Positions 27,568-37,172 of a stretch of DNA of 64,000 nt are shown here, piece after piece. Each line of letters starts with the position of its first letter. Position 1 is the first letter of the stretch. Made by a program: the position numbers and the translations under genes. Source of the DNA: Undibacterium umbellatum (GTDB lineage Bacteria > Pseudomonadota > Gammaproteobacteria > Burkholderiales > Burkholderiaceae_D); contig NZ_JACOFX010000008.1 of assembly GCF_014284125.1 (NCBI RefSeq), positions 163,180-227,179 on the forward strand. The letters are read 5' to 3'. Below the pieces are notes generated by a model that was not told where the DNA came from, did not search any database, and saw only the letters and a list, made by a program, of their open reading frames with translations.

Positions 27568-30141
27568 ATGAGTCAATCCGCATTCCCTGCTGAGATGAAT
27601 AAAAAAAATGCACAAATGACAGCGGAGGAGGCATTTGAGCAGGCCATACAGCAATTGTTGCATTTAGCGCAAGCAGCAACGGCAGCCGGAGATGTGCCTC
27701 ATGCAATAGCGAACTACAAATTAATTTTGGACAATGCGCCAGAGCGGCCAGATGCAAATTTTGGGCTGGGGAAATTACTGGCTGTATCAGATTCTCCTGA
27801 TACAGCGCTCATTTATCTGGAAACCGCAATCCAAGGGGCGCCACAGTGCGAAGAATACTGGGAGGCCTATATAGCAGTGCTGAATTTATTTGGCGATACA
27901 GAAATAGTACGTCAGGCCATGGAGTTGCGCGCAACGGTCTTTCATTCTGCCGTACCTGTACAAGAAGAACAGGAAGCGCTTGCCCTTGTTGAGCTTGCTC
28001 CTCCTGCGAAAGAAATCACACAAGCCAAGACCTCTGCTGCGGCTACCGCTGCAGAAATGAGCAAACTGTCCTCATTATATGATAGGGGCAATTTTAAGGA
28101 GGTAGAGCGTCTTGCACGCAAGCTGGTACAGAAAAATGCTCACAATGGCATTGCCTGGCGATTTTTGGGGTTGGCTTTATTGAACTCGTCTCGATTCGAC
28201 GATGCTGAGCAAGCCATGTTGAAATCGCTGGAGCTATTGCCGGATGATGCCGTGGCGCACTTTAATTTTGCATTGGTGTCCGCCAAGAATAACAAGTTAA
28301 CCATAGCCGAAGCCCATTACAGGAAGGCTCTGGAAATCGATGACAAGATGCTGGCTGCTTATAATAATTTGGCTAACCTGTTGCGGGTAGCGGGAAAGTT
28401 GATTGAGTCAGAAAGCTTTGTGCGCAAGTTGTTGGTACTTGCCCCCGATTTTGCCTTTGCCCACATTAATCTGGTCGGGATATTGCGGCAAAGAAAAATG
28501 CTTCCCCAGGCCCTGGAACTGGCGAAGCAGGCTGTGTCAAGATTTCCTGCCATGGCGGAGGCGCATCATGCTCTTGGTTCTGTCTTGTCGTTGATGGGTC
28601 AGGATGATCAAGCTTTGCCTTATTTGTTGCGCGCCATAGAGTTAAATCCCAAATTAGCCGACGCCTATAATAATGTAGGCAGTATTTACCTGGATAAAAA
28701 AGATTTTGTAGTTGCCAGGCCGTATTTTGAAAAAGCGCTAGAGAACGATCCCAAATTAAGTAATGCCCATCGCTGTCTTGGGCAAATCAGCATCTCGCTG
28801 GATTCTGAAATTGACATGGCAGAGCAACATTTTCGTCGCGCCATTCAGTATGGAAAGAACGAGAGCGAGGCCAATACTTGTCTGCTATTTTGTTTAAGTG
28901 AAACTGGCAAGCTAAACCCGCAGGAGTTATTTCAGGAGCATTTAAATTACAGTGCGAGATTTGAGGCACCCTTGATACCAAATTGGCCCATGCATGCCAA
29001 TGTGAAACAAAAAGACCGTGTGTTGAGAGTCGGCTTTGTATCTGGAGATTTTCATAATCACGCGGTGGCCACCTTTGCTATTCCCGTTCTTGACTATTTG
29101 TCCCGCTTTGCTACGTTGGACTTATATGCTTACGATAACAATGATGTCGAAGATGAAGTAAGCAAAGAATTGCGTACTTATTTCAAGCATTGGCGAAAAA
29201 TACACAAAAATGATGATGAGAACGTCGTTGGGCAAATTCTGGGCGACCAGATAGACATTCTGTGCGACCTGTCCGGACATACCGCAAAAAACAGGCTGAT
29301 GGTGTTTGCGCATAAGCCAGCCCCCATTCAATTTAGCTGGATTGGCTATCCGGGGACGACCGGCTTGCAGGCCATGGATTACTACATAGGTGACCAGTTC
29401 TACCTGCCACCTGGTCAATTCGATCATTTGTTTACTGAAAAAATTGCCAATTTGCCTTGCGCAGCACCATTCTTGCCCAGCCCATTGGCACCAGAAGTAC
29501 AAGCACTGCCAGCAAGGAGCAAGGGCTATATCAGCTTTGGCAGCTTTAATCGCTTGAGTAAAATCAATACCCAGACCCTGGACGCGTGGTCTCAACTGCT
29601 TTCAGTGGTGGAGAATTCAAGAATTCTGATCGGGGCTATGCCCACCGGATTTGATACGTCCGCTCTTATTTCAGCCTTTGCAGCAAATGGAATATCTTTT
29701 GAACGCATTAGTTTTTATGGACGGACCAGTGTTGAGGAATATCTGAATCTCTACAACAAAATAGATATTTGCCTGGATTCATTCCCATTCAATGGCGGAA
29801 CCACGACGCATCATGGCCTGTGGATGGGGGTGCCGACTTTATCTATAGATGGAAATTTGTTAGCATCCAGAAGTGCTGCAGCGATTTTAGGACAGGTCGG
29901 TATGCAGGGCTTCCTGGCTAAGGATGTAGACGATTTTGTGGTGAGAGGTAAATACTGGTGTGATAATCTGGACAAGCTATCTGAAGTCAGAATGTCGCTG
30001 AGATCAGTTTGTCAGGATTCCATTAAATGCAAGCCAGAATTAATTGCCACTGCCTTACATCAGGCGATGCGCAAGATGTGGGCTAATTGGTGTGATGGTG
30101 AGAGGCCCGAAGCTTTCTCAATAGACAAGTCCAATCTTTAA
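27568..30141 (+). CDS. TPR-domain O-GlcNAc-transferase-like (SPINDLY/GT41) glycosyltransferase
   Basis: 857 residues. The N-terminal half (~35-440) is a run of tetratricopeptide repeats (for example ARKLVQKNAHNGIAWRFLG and YNNVGSIYLDKKDFVVARPY). The C-terminal half is a GT41 catalytic region: RVGFVSGDFHNHAVATFAIP with the conserved His, DLSGHTAKNRLMVFAHKPAP, SWIGYPGTTGLQAMDYYIGD and the closing FPFNGGTTTHHGLWMGVPT. Family knowledge: GT41 enzymes transfer sugars to Ser/Thr of proteins, and bacterial homologues beside flagellin genes glycosylate flagellin. Its position, divergent from fliC, makes flagellin the likely acceptor. SD is AAGG. Actual sugar and acceptor are inferred. Confidence 0.92.
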   Translation: MSQSAFPAEMNKKNAQMTAEEAFEQAIQQLLHLAQAATAAGDVPHAIANYKLILDNAPERPDANFGLGKLLAVSDSPDTALIYLETAIQGAPQCEEYWEAYIAVLNLFGDTEIVRQAMELRATVFHSAVPVQEEQEALALVELAPPAKEITQAKTSAAATAAEMSKLSSLYDRGNFKEVERLARKLVQKNAHNGIAWRFLGLALLNSSRFDDAEQAMLKSLELLPDDAVAHFNFALVSAKNNKLTIAEAHYRKALEIDDKMLAAYNNLANLLRVAGKLIESESFVRKLLVLAPDFAFAHINLVGILRQRKMLPQALELAKQAVSRFPAMAEAHHALGSVLSLMGQDDQALPYLLRAIELNPKLADAYNNVGSIYLDKKDFVVARPYFEKALENDPKLSNAHRCLGQISISLDSEIDMAEQHFRRAIQYGKNESEANTCLLFCLSETGKLNPQELFQEHLNYSARFEAPLIPNWPMHANVKQKDRVLRVGFVSGDFHNHAVATFAIPVLDYLSRFATLDLYAYDNNDVEDEVSKELRTYFKHWRKIHKNDDENVVGQILGDQIDILCDLSGHTAKNRLMVFAHKPAPIQFSWIGYPGTTGLQAMDYYIGDQFYLPPGQFDHLFTEKIANLPCAAPFLPSPLAPEVQALPARSKGYISFGSFNRLSKINTQTLDAWSQLLSVVENSRILIGAMPTGFDTSALISAFAANGISFERISFYGRTSVEEYLNLYNKIDICLDSFPFNGGTTTHHGLWMGVPTLSIDGNLLASRSAAAILGQVGMQGFLAKDVDDFVVRGKYWCDNLDKLSEVRMSLRSVCQDSIKCKPELIATALHQAMRKMWANWCDGERPEAFSIDKSNL

Positions 30142-30182
30142 TGAATTAAAACAGTTCTGGCGCACCCTTCCTGGAAAAGAAT

Positions 30183-31301
30183 ATGAAAAAAACGGACGGT
30201 AGTTCATCTATTTATGTCACGCAGCCAGTGCTGCCAGCTTTGGAAGAGTTCATGCCCTATCTGGAAAAGATCTGGGCAAATAAAATTCTGACGAATAGTG
30301 GTCCATTTCATCATGAGCTGGAACAGGCGCTTTGCGATTATCTAGGGGTAAAGCATCTCTGCTTGTTTGCCAATGCCACCATCGCCTTGATTACGGCGCT
30401 GCAATCCCTGCGTATCAATGGCGAGGTAATTACCACGCCATATTCTTTTGTCGCAACTGCGCATTCGCTTTTATGGAATGGCATCAAACCGGTATTTGTT
30501 GACATTGATCCTGTCACTTTCAATCTGGATGCAGAAAAAATCGAAGCGGCTATCACACCGCAAACATCGGCCATCATGCCTGTCCATTGCTATGGGCGGC
30601 CTTGCGATGTTGACCGCATACAAAAAATTGCAGACAACTATGGGCTAAAGCTGATTTACGACGCTGCCCATGCCTTTGGCGTGCAATATCATGGCAACAG
30701 CCTGCTCAATTTTGGCGATTTGTCGATACTGAGTTTTCATGCAACCAAGGTCTTCAATACTTTTGAGGGGGGCGCAATTGTCTGCCCTGATGCCAAAACC
30801 AAGCAGCACATCGATCATCTCAAGAACTTTGGATTTGTTGACGAAGTCACCGTAGTGGCACCGGGTATCAATGGAAAAATGAGCGAATTCAATGCTGCAC
30901 TGGGTTTGCTGCAACTGAAAGGGATCGATGCGGTGCTGGATGCGCGCCAAAAAATCGCCGCACAGTATCGCTCCAGACTGGGAAATGTCACCGGTATCAC
31001 TTGTGTGAAGGATATTGCAAACAGCAAGCCCAATCACTCTTATTTTCCTATTCTTGTGGAAGCTGACTATGGCATGTCGCGAGATGCCTTGTTCCAGAAA
31101 CTGCGTGAGCATGAGATCTATGCACGCCGCTATTTCTATCCACTGATTAGTGACTTCCCCATGTACCGCGGCCTGGCTTCAGCTTCACATCAAAACTTGC
31201 CAGTTGCCCGTGACATCGCCAGCAAGGTCATTTGTTTACCGATTTATCCAGGATTGAGCGAAACAGAAGTGGACACTATTGCTGATCTGGTTTTGCATTG
31301 A
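30183..31301 (+). CDS. DegT/DnrJ/EryC1/StrS sugar aminotransferase
   Basis: 372 residues. A PLP-dependent aminotransferase acting on nucleotide-linked keto-sugars. The PLP lysine is K189 in SFHATKVFNTFEGG, and the Asp for the pyridine nitrogen is D160 in IYDAAHAFG. The N-terminal part shows the family's FANATIALITALQSL. Such enzymes convert 4-keto-6-deoxy sugars to 4-amino sugars; with the CDP-4-keto-6-deoxyglucose genes further downstream (40915-42734) it could aminate that sugar, but no direct proof of the substrate exists. Confidence 0.92.
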   Translation: MKKTDGSSSIYVTQPVLPALEEFMPYLEKIWANKILTNSGPFHHELEQALCDYLGVKHLCLFANATIALITALQSLRINGEVITTPYSFVATAHSLLWNGIKPVFVDIDPVTFNLDAEKIEAAITPQTSAIMPVHCYGRPCDVDRIQKIADNYGLKLIYDAAHAFGVQYHGNSLLNFGDLSILSFHATKVFNTFEGGAIVCPDAKTKQHIDHLKNFGFVDEVTVVAPGINGKMSEFNAALGLLQLKGIDAVLDARQKIAAQYRSRLGNVTGITCVKDIANSKPNHSYFPILVEADYGMSRDALFQKLREHEIYARRYFYPLISDFPMYRGLASASHQNLPVARDIASKVICLPIYPGLSETEVDTIADLVLH

Positions 31302-31338
31302 TACTGGACTGATGTGCTGAAGAGATGTTGAAAAATAA

Positions 31339-32100
31339 ATGTTTGCGACAAATGCAATGAGCTTGAATAATAGACCACACGTGGTGCCTGAATCAGCTCA
31401 AAAAAAAGTTGCGATCATGCAGCCATATTTTTTTCCTTACATCGCTTACTTTCAATTGATCTCGGCGGTCGATATATTTGTTATTTACGACAATATCAAG
31501 TATACAAAAAAAGGCTGGATTAACAGGAATCGTATTTTGCAGGACGGCAGCGATAAACTGATTTCTTTGCCGCTGAAAACCGCATCGGATTATCTGGACG
31601 TTGTCGAGCGGGAGTTGGCAGATGGTTTTGATGCAAAAAAACTGCTCAATCAAATCAGGGCAGCTTATTTGCATGCGCCTTACTTTACGCAGGTTTTCCC
31701 CTTGATGGAAGTGATATTGCACTACCCTGAGCATAATCTGTTCAGGTTCTTACATCACTCTATTGTGAAAATTTGTAGCTACCTGAATATATCGACAAAA
31801 ATATTACCGTCCTCCAAACTGAATATTGATCATGAATTGAAAAGTCAGGAAAAAGTCCTGGCGATATGCCAGAGCGTAGGCGCTACGCATTATGTGAACG
31901 CGATCGGCGGCCAGGATTTGTATTCCAAAGCGGATTTTTTATCACGCAATATTGCTTTGCATTTCATTCAGTCAGAGTTGCGCGTATATCAACAATTTGG
32001 GGCAGAGTTCGTACCCTGGCTGTCTATCATTGATCTGATGATGTTCAATTCGGTCGATGAAATCAGCGATGATTTAAAAAATGGCTACACCTTGCTATGA
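31339..32100 (+). CDS. WbqC-like family protein
   Basis: 253 residues. WbqC-like proteins occur in O-antigen and other glycan clusters; their precise activity is not settled. The family core is visible: VAIMQPYFFPYIAYFQLISA, then IKYTKKGWINRNRIL, followed by the NAIGGQDLYSKADF segment. A predicted role is amide or ester bond formation on a sugar, by family resemblance only. An in-frame ATG at 31357 would also be a possible start; the first conserved residues begin at ~25. Confidence 0.88.
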   Translation: MFATNAMSLNNRPHVVPESAQKKVAIMQPYFFPYIAYFQLISAVDIFVIYDNIKYTKKGWINRNRILQDGSDKLISLPLKTASDYLDVVERELADGFDAKKLLNQIRAAYLHAPYFTQVFPLMEVILHYPEHNLFRFLHHSIVKICSYLNISTKILPSSKLNIDHELKSQEKVLAICQSVGATHYVNAIGGQDLYSKADFLSRNIALHFIQSELRVYQQFGAEFVPWLSIIDLMMFNSVDEISDDLKNGYTLL

Positions 32101-32113
32101 AAGCGCTAATTGC

Positions 32114-33076
32114 ATGATGAAATGGGAAAAGTTGGGGCAAATATTTGACCCCACTGAGCATCAGCTATCCAATAATTGTCAGTCTTTTGCACAAGCACCG
32201 CAAGTGCTATTGTTTGGGGATTTTGCCCGTATTTATTTTTCTACACGTAGCCTCGATGAAAGCAATGGCAAATATCTGAGCCATGTCGCTTACGTAGATA
32301 TGGCGTTGAATTTCAAGGATGTCCTTGCCGTTTCCACCCATGAAGTGATTTTACTGGGAAAGCCGGGCTGTTTTGACGAACACGGTATTTTCCCTTTGAA
32401 TGTTATGCGCCATGCAGGCCAGATCTATGGCTATATAGGTGGCGTCAACCGGCGTAGTTCGGTACCGGTAGATAGTGCCATAGGCATAGCTCTTAGTTAT
32501 GATGAGGGTAAGACCTTCCAGCGACTGGGTGATGGCCCGGTTTTGTCAGCTTCTTTGCACGAACCCTGTCTGATTGCTGACCCCTTTGTGCAAGTGTATG
32601 GTGGACATTTTCATATGTGGTATATCTTCGGCAAAGGCTGGCAGCATTTTGATGCGCAAGCCGAACACGACAGGGTGTACAAGATTGGTCATGCAATTTC
32701 TGCAGATGGCATAGACTGGAAAAAAAATGACGGGCGAGAGATCATCGCATCCAGATTAGGTCCAGATGAATGCCAGGCACTGCCAACTGTCATAGAAATA
32801 GCTGGCGTTTACCATATGTTTTTTTGTTATCGTGAAGCCAGTGATTTTCGTCATAATCGCGAACGCTCTTATCGCATTGGTCATGCCAGTTCTACAGATT
32901 TGCAGAACTGGCAGCGTGACGATAATGAACTGAGCCTGGGTTTATCTGATGCTGGCTGGGATTCGGGCATGACTTGCTATCCGCACGTGTTTGCCTGCCA
33001 GGGCCAGATTTACATGCTCTATAACGGCAATGAATTTGGCCGTCATGGCTTCGGATTAGCCAGATTACTGATGTAG
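32114..33076 (+). CDS. Beta-propeller glycosidase-like protein, paralogue A
   Basis: 320 residues from the ATG at 32114, chosen because MMKWEKLGQIF aligns with MLKWKKLGQIF at the start of the paralogue at 34171-35127. The pattern of repeated beta-strand blades (YGYIGGVNRRSSVPVDSAIG, then HMWYIFGKGW and MFFCYREASD) resembles the five-bladed propellers of GH32/43/62/130 families. Whether it hydrolyses or binds sugar is unknown; no signal peptide is visible, so a cytosolic role in glycan precursor handling is suggested. Its 3' end overlaps the convergent FkbM gene by 12 bases. Confidence 0.75.
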   Translation: MMKWEKLGQIFDPTEHQLSNNCQSFAQAPQVLLFGDFARIYFSTRSLDESNGKYLSHVAYVDMALNFKDVLAVSTHEVILLGKPGCFDEHGIFPLNVMRHAGQIYGYIGGVNRRSSVPVDSAIGIALSYDEGKTFQRLGDGPVLSASLHEPCLIADPFVQVYGGHFHMWYIFGKGWQHFDAQAEHDRVYKIGHAISADGIDWKKNDGREIIASRLGPDECQALPTVIEIAGVYHMFFCYREASDFRHNRERSYRIGHASSTDLQNWQRDDNELSLGLSDAGWDSGMTCYPHVFACQGQIYMLYNGNEFGRHGFGLARLLM

Positions 33077-34174
33077 ATCAAAAATCCCATACAGGATCAG
33101 CATCATGGACATGTAATTGCGCTGCCGCAGGTATAGTTTCATGTCTGGCGCAATCTCCTTGAGCAAGATGGGCAGGCGGTAAAAGTCTTCTTTCTTGTGT
33201 AGCCGGACTACGATATTTGGTCTGTACTTGTTAATGCTCAGGCGCGCGCCGCTCAATGCATTATATTCTGCACCATTAATGTCGAGTTTGATGAGGCTGA
33301 CCGCGCTGCCCAATTGCTGCAATATCGCATCTATCGTGTCCACCTGGATTTCACTAGCTCCAGTCTCACTGATTTCATTGTCAATGTGCATGGCTTTGGT
33401 AGTGAAGCGTAATACGGTTTTCTCATGCCATGCCCCGACTTTGATGGCCGTGACTCTGGGGATATGCTGATCGGCTATCGTCTGTTGTAATTCCAAAAAA
33501 TTCTTGTCACCCGGTTCCAGCGATATAATTTTGTCGTAGGCACCATGTTTGACGTGGTGAAATTCCTTGATGGTGTCACCAGTAAAACCTCCTACATCGA
33601 GGAAGCTTTCATGATCGCCAGGTGAAAATTCCGTGCTGGGGAAATAGAGATTGTCCAGCCTGACACAGGGTGCAATGTGGGTGAGATTTTCACTTACCTT
33701 CGTATTGATCGCTGCTATATAGGTTTGCCGGGATAATTCATCATCGAATAAGCTATACGCCTGATCAAAATTGCCGCTATTTTGTATGACAAATGGCCTG
33801 TCCATGAAAGCGTGGGACATGTTCAAATAGTCAGGGATATCAATTACATGGACATCACTGGCACCAAGTCGCCTGAGTTTTTCAAGCATGGGCGGGTAAT
33901 TGGTAATGCCGACGATAATGTGGCAGTTTCCTAATTGCGCTGTGTAATCCTCGGTACTGACGACGGACAGATCGGCAAATGCCTGCTGCGCCAGATATTC
34001 TTCATCTACCATTGCTGCCTGGATTTTGATGTCATTCAATTCAAGAAAGCGCTTCAGTACATAGGCATAGACACCTGCGCCATAGATGATGACGGGCTTG
34101 CTACTGGCTTTTAGCTGAGCCAGTAATACTCTTTGCTGATTTGGTTCATCCAGCAATTTCTCAATGATAGTCAT
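33065..34174 (-). CDS. FkbM-family methyltransferase with N-terminal Rossmann domain
   Basis: 369 residues. The N-terminal part (~25-120) is a nucleotide-binding fold with VIIYGAGVYAYVLKRFLELN, resembling the Rossmann domain of PglD-type sugar acetyltransferases. The C-terminal part (~170-360) is an FkbM SAM-dependent methyltransferase: ESFLDVGGFTGDTIKEF (motif I), IISLEPGDKNFLELQQ, and SLIKLDINGAEYNALSGAR. FkbM enzymes O-methylate sugars or polyketides; the acceptor here is not known. ATG overlaps the stop of the next upstream gene (paralogue B) by 4 bases. Confidence 0.86.
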   Translation of the reverse strand: MTIIEKLLDEPNQQRVLLAQLKASSKPVIIYGAGVYAYVLKRFLELNDIKIQAAMVDEEYLAQQAFADLSVVSTEDYTAQLGNCHIIVGITNYPPMLEKLRRLGASDVHVIDIPDYLNMSHAFMDRPFVIQNSGNFDQAYSLFDDELSRQTYIAAINTKVSENLTHIAPCVRLDNLYFPSTEFSPGDHESFLDVGGFTGDTIKEFHHVKHGAYDKIISLEPGDKNFLELQQTIADQHIPRVTAIKVGAWHEKTVLRFTTKAMHIDNEISETGASEIQVDTIDAILQQLGSAVSLIKLDINGAEYNALSGARLSINKYRPNIVVRLHKKEDFYRLPILLKEIAPDMKLYLRQRNYMSMMLILYGIFDLHQ

Positions 34175-35127
34175 GGTTCATCTCCCGAAATCAGTTCTGC
34201 AACACCAAAGCCTTCCTTGCCGAAGGAATTGCCGCAATAGAACATGAAAATGCGGCCATCAATTTCCTTGATATTCGGGTAGCAAATCATTTGTGCATCC
34301 CAACCATTATCCGAGGTGGAAATGCCGGCTTGTGCATCGTCCCTTATCCAGGTTTTCAGATCGGGCGAAGAAGCATAGCCCATACGGTAAGCGCCACCCG
34401 AAGTGGATGGATGGCGCCAGGCGAAAACGGCATGCCATTTACCATTCAGGAAAAAGGGCGAAAAAACATCCTGGCATTCATTTTCACTCAGGCGTGGAAC
34501 CACGGGCTGGCCATCATGCTGCCAATTGATACCATCTGAGGATGTTGCCAGTGCTACCTGGTAGACGGGTTCATGCTTTTCTTCAGTAAATAACCATTTT
34601 TTGCCACTCAGATACCACATATACCATTCATCCCCAACTTTCAAGACGCTGGGGCCGGTGACAAAATAAGCTTCTTTAAGGCTCAATCCCAGGACGGGAC
34701 CCTGGCCCAGTTTGCCAAAGCTGGTGCCGCCATCTTTGCTGGTCGCCAAGCCGATAGCCAGGGTGTACGGGACAGAAGACATCCGCGTCCAGCCTGTGTA
34801 ATAGGCATGAATACTATCACCCGTTTTGATAAAGCTGCTGGGCATGATGCCAAATTCGTCGAATGCGCCAGAGCCGCCCAAAGCTAGTAATGGAGATTCT
34901 GCAATCGCTACGACTTTTGACAAGTCACGACGGTCAAGATCGACATAACCGGGATAGGACACATATTTCAGGTCGGAGTCTGGCCTGGGCCGGGATGCGA
35001 TGAAAATCCGGACGGTGCTTTCATTCAAAATGAAGGCGGTCGGGCATTGTGCATATTCCTGCATCCATGGACGCGGCTGGCTAGCACAAGGATTGAATAT
35101 CTGACCCAGTTTTTTCCATTTCAGCAT
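34171..35127 (-). CDS. Beta-propeller glycosidase-like protein, paralogue B
   Basis: 318 residues, closely similar in length and layout to paralogue A at 32114-33076: the same KLGQIF start, FDEFGI/FDEHGI block, SSVPYTLAIGLA/SSVPVDSAIGIA block, and GWDAQMICYPN/GWDSGMTCYPH block near the end. It shows the repeated beta-blade pattern of GH43/GH32-like propellers. No signal peptide is visible. It forms a minus-strand operon with the PglD-type acyltransferase upstream (4-base gap) and the FkbM gene downstream (4-base overlap). Function unassigned. Confidence 0.75.
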   Translation of the reverse strand: MLKWKKLGQIFNPCASQPRPWMQEYAQCPTAFILNESTVRIFIASRPRPDSDLKYVSYPGYVDLDRRDLSKVVAIAESPLLALGGSGAFDEFGIMPSSFIKTGDSIHAYYTGWTRMSSVPYTLAIGLATSKDGGTSFGKLGQGPVLGLSLKEAYFVTGPSVLKVGDEWYMWYLSGKKWLFTEEKHEPVYQVALATSSDGINWQHDGQPVVPRLSENECQDVFSPFFLNGKWHAVFAWRHPSTSGGAYRMGYASSPDLKTWIRDDAQAGISTSDNGWDAQMICYPNIKEIDGRIFMFYCGNSFGKEGFGVAELISGDEP

Positions 35128-35131
35128 GCCA

Positions 35132-35857
35132 TTAATCCTTTTTTTGCCCGTTTCCCATGGCGGGCAAGGACGTCATCCTGAGGAAAGTAGGGCTGTCGAG
35201 CCTGAATTTTTCTGTGCCTGCAGCGATGAATACACTTTTGTCTGCAGTGTTTTTCAGTATCAGGCTTGCTCCACCTAGCAGGTTATCAGCACCGACCGTG
35301 ATTTCACCGCCTAAAGTCGCGTTCAAACCGACGAAGCAACGCTCTCCCAGTGTCGTGCTACCACCAATGGTGACACCGGCGGCAATCCAGCAATCGTCCT
35401 TGACGGTGGAATGGTGACCTATCAATGCGTTATTCCAGATAAAGACATTATTGCCTATGCTGACACCCGGTTGTATGCCGACACCGTCAAGAATGACGCA
35501 ATTTTCTCCTATATTCAGCCAGTGCCCCTGATCTGCTTTTGGGCTGACATAACTGACCAGATGATAACCACGAGCCTTGGCTTCGGCACATTTTTTCAGG
35601 CGACTGGCATTCAGATTTTGATAGCCCATGGCGATAATCAGATCTGTCGTTTCTGGGGGATAGGTCTTTTCCAGGTCTTCAAATGCGATAACAGGCAAGC
35701 CCTGATGTGTGCCCTTGTCTATAGTCGCCTGGTTCAGCCATTGCCTGTCGCAAGTAAAGGCCAGGACCTGGAAGCTTTGATCACGCACTATGTGTTGATA
35801 GACGACATCAGAAATTTTTCCTAAACCAAAGATCACTATGGGTTTCATGTTTTTCAT
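35132..35857 (-). CDS. PglD/NeuD-type sugar O- or N-acyltransferase
   Basis: 241 residues. A Rossmann-type N-terminal domain (~4-90: KPIVIFGLGKISDVVYQHIV) precedes a left-handed beta-helix (~105-215) with hexapeptide repeats (NWLNIGENC-like turn, then VSIGNNVFIWNNALIGHHS and GVTIGGSTTLGERCFVG). The His in the IGHHS turn is the usual catalytic base region. Members acetylate amino groups of UDP/dTDP-4-amino-6-deoxy sugars or hydroxyls of sialic acid precursors. With the DegT aminotransferase nearby, an N-acyltransferase of a 4-amino sugar is plausible. Confidence 0.87.
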   Translation of the reverse strand: MKNMKPIVIFGLGKISDVVYQHIVRDQSFQVLAFTCDRQWLNQATIDKGTHQGLPVIAFEDLEKTYPPETTDLIIAMGYQNLNASRLKKCAEAKARGYHLVSYVSPKADQGHWLNIGENCVILDGVGIQPGVSIGNNVFIWNNALIGHHSTVKDDCWIAAGVTIGGSTTLGERCFVGLNATLGGEITVGADNLLGGASLILKNTADKSVFIAAGTEKFRLDSPTFLRMTSLPAMGNGQKKD

Positions 35858-36142
35858 ATGTGGGCCTGCTTGTCTTCAGATCGATTTCGAGAGATTTTCT
35901 CACTATACTGTATAAGCTTTTTATTATCTTTTGATTGCATAGAGGAATGATTTGAAACTGTGCCATTTTTCGCTTAAACCAGCTATTTCTCCCAAAATCG
36001 TTGTTATAAAACATCTGGATAGGCTTGCAGCGCTTCATTATGAGAAATAAGTGGGTCTTCCCCTTGAATTCGGGGATAAGAAATTGCTTAAATGCACATA
36101 CACTATGGCATAAGCCTATTTAACATTACACCTGGAGCGAAC
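35858..36142. other. Divergent intergenic region (285 bases), glycan island
   Basis: Separates the minus-strand acyltransferase/propeller/FkbM operon from the plus-strand operon starting with the UbiE-like methyltransferase. It is A/T-rich, and a 76-codon minus-strand open frame in it has no recognisable character. Promoters for both directions must lie here; none could be read with confidence. Confidence 0.5.
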
Positions 36143-37159
36143 ATGCGTTTTGGCGAAGAGAATTTCTATGTTGATCCCATCACACTGGAACCCCTGGTTT
36201 TGTCAAATGAGGTCAGGGATGCTGCTGGAATAGTGTCAGGTACACTGAGTAGCACATCAGGCAATCGCTTTGATATCGTCAATGGTGTCCCCAATTTTGT
36301 CTACCCGTTTGAACTACCTTTGGCAGATCAAAAAGCCTTGCAGCAATATGAAGACAGGGCAGATGCCTATGACCGTTTTTTGCCTCTGACTTTCAGTACC
36401 TATGGGGAAGATGAGCAAGTCGTACGAAATGCGATGGTTGACAAACTTAATCTCACCCCTGGCAGCATCGTGCTGGAAACTGGTGCAGGCACCGGCAGGG
36501 ATTCAGAGATTATTGCAAAAAGGCTGGGGCCGGATGGCAAATTGTATATTCAAGACCTGTCGCCTTCATTCTTGAACAAGAATCTGGAACGCATGCACGG
36601 TGTGGATACTCATGTCGAACCTGCACTCGCCAATGGCTATTATCTGCCATTTGCTGACAACAGCTTTGATGCCTGCTTCCATTTTGGTGGCATCAATGCA
36701 TTTGGTGACATCAAGCGTGCCTTTTCTGAAATGGCCAGGGTCACCAAACCGGGTGGCAAGGTGGTGGTGGGTGATGAGAGCATGCCGCCATGGCTTAGGG
36801 AAACCGAGTTTGGCAAGATATTGATGAATTCAAACCCGGAATTTGTCTACACACTGCCGCTGGACAAGTTGCCGGTTGAAGCGCGCAAGACTCGTCTGGA
36901 ATGGATCATCGGCGGAGTATTTTATTTGATCGACTTTGTCGTGGGAGAAGGCGAGCCAGGTGCTGACCTGGATTTCGACATCCCCGGTGCACGTGGCGGC
37001 ACCCACAGGACCCGTCTGTATGGACAACTCGAAGGCGTGAGTGCAGAAGCCAAGCGTATGGCCTATGAGGCGCGCGCAAAAACCGGCAAAAGCATGCATC
37101 AATGGCTGGACGAAGTGGTGCGCGAAGCAGCCCAGCGTGACATGGGTCAGAAAGACTGA
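36143..37159 (+). CDS. Class I SAM-dependent methyltransferase (UbiE/Methyltransf_11 type)
   Basis: 338 residues from the ATG at 36143, chosen for its GGAG Shine-Dalgarno five bases upstream; an ATG 17 codons earlier lacks one. The N-terminal part resembles a Trm112-like segment (YVDPITLEPLVLS, GNRFDIVNGVPNFV). The methyltransferase core shows SAM motif I in VLETGAGTGRDSEI and a later motif LPFADNSFDACFHFGGINAF, followed by VTKPGGKVVVGDESM. Substrate unknown; by context a glycan or lipid component of the island. Confidence 0.85.
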   Translation: MRFGEENFYVDPITLEPLVLSNEVRDAAGIVSGTLSSTSGNRFDIVNGVPNFVYPFELPLADQKALQQYEDRADAYDRFLPLTFSTYGEDEQVVRNAMVDKLNLTPGSIVLETGAGTGRDSEIIAKRLGPDGKLYIQDLSPSFLNKNLERMHGVDTHVEPALANGYYLPFADNSFDACFHFGGINAFGDIKRAFSEMARVTKPGGKVVVGDESMPPWLRETEFGKILMNSNPEFVYTLPLDKLPVEARKTRLEWIIGGVFYLIDFVVGEGEPGADLDFDIPGARGGTHRTRLYGQLEGVSAEAKRMAYEARAKTGKSMHQWLDEVVREAAQRDMGQKD

Positions 37160-37172
37160 ACGGACTCTGGCC

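Noticed and set aside
35808..36038. 76-codon minus-strand frame in the divergent gap near 36 kb
   Set aside because: Composition unlike neighbours, overlaps the acyltransferase start, and no Shine-Dalgarno; treated as intergenic.
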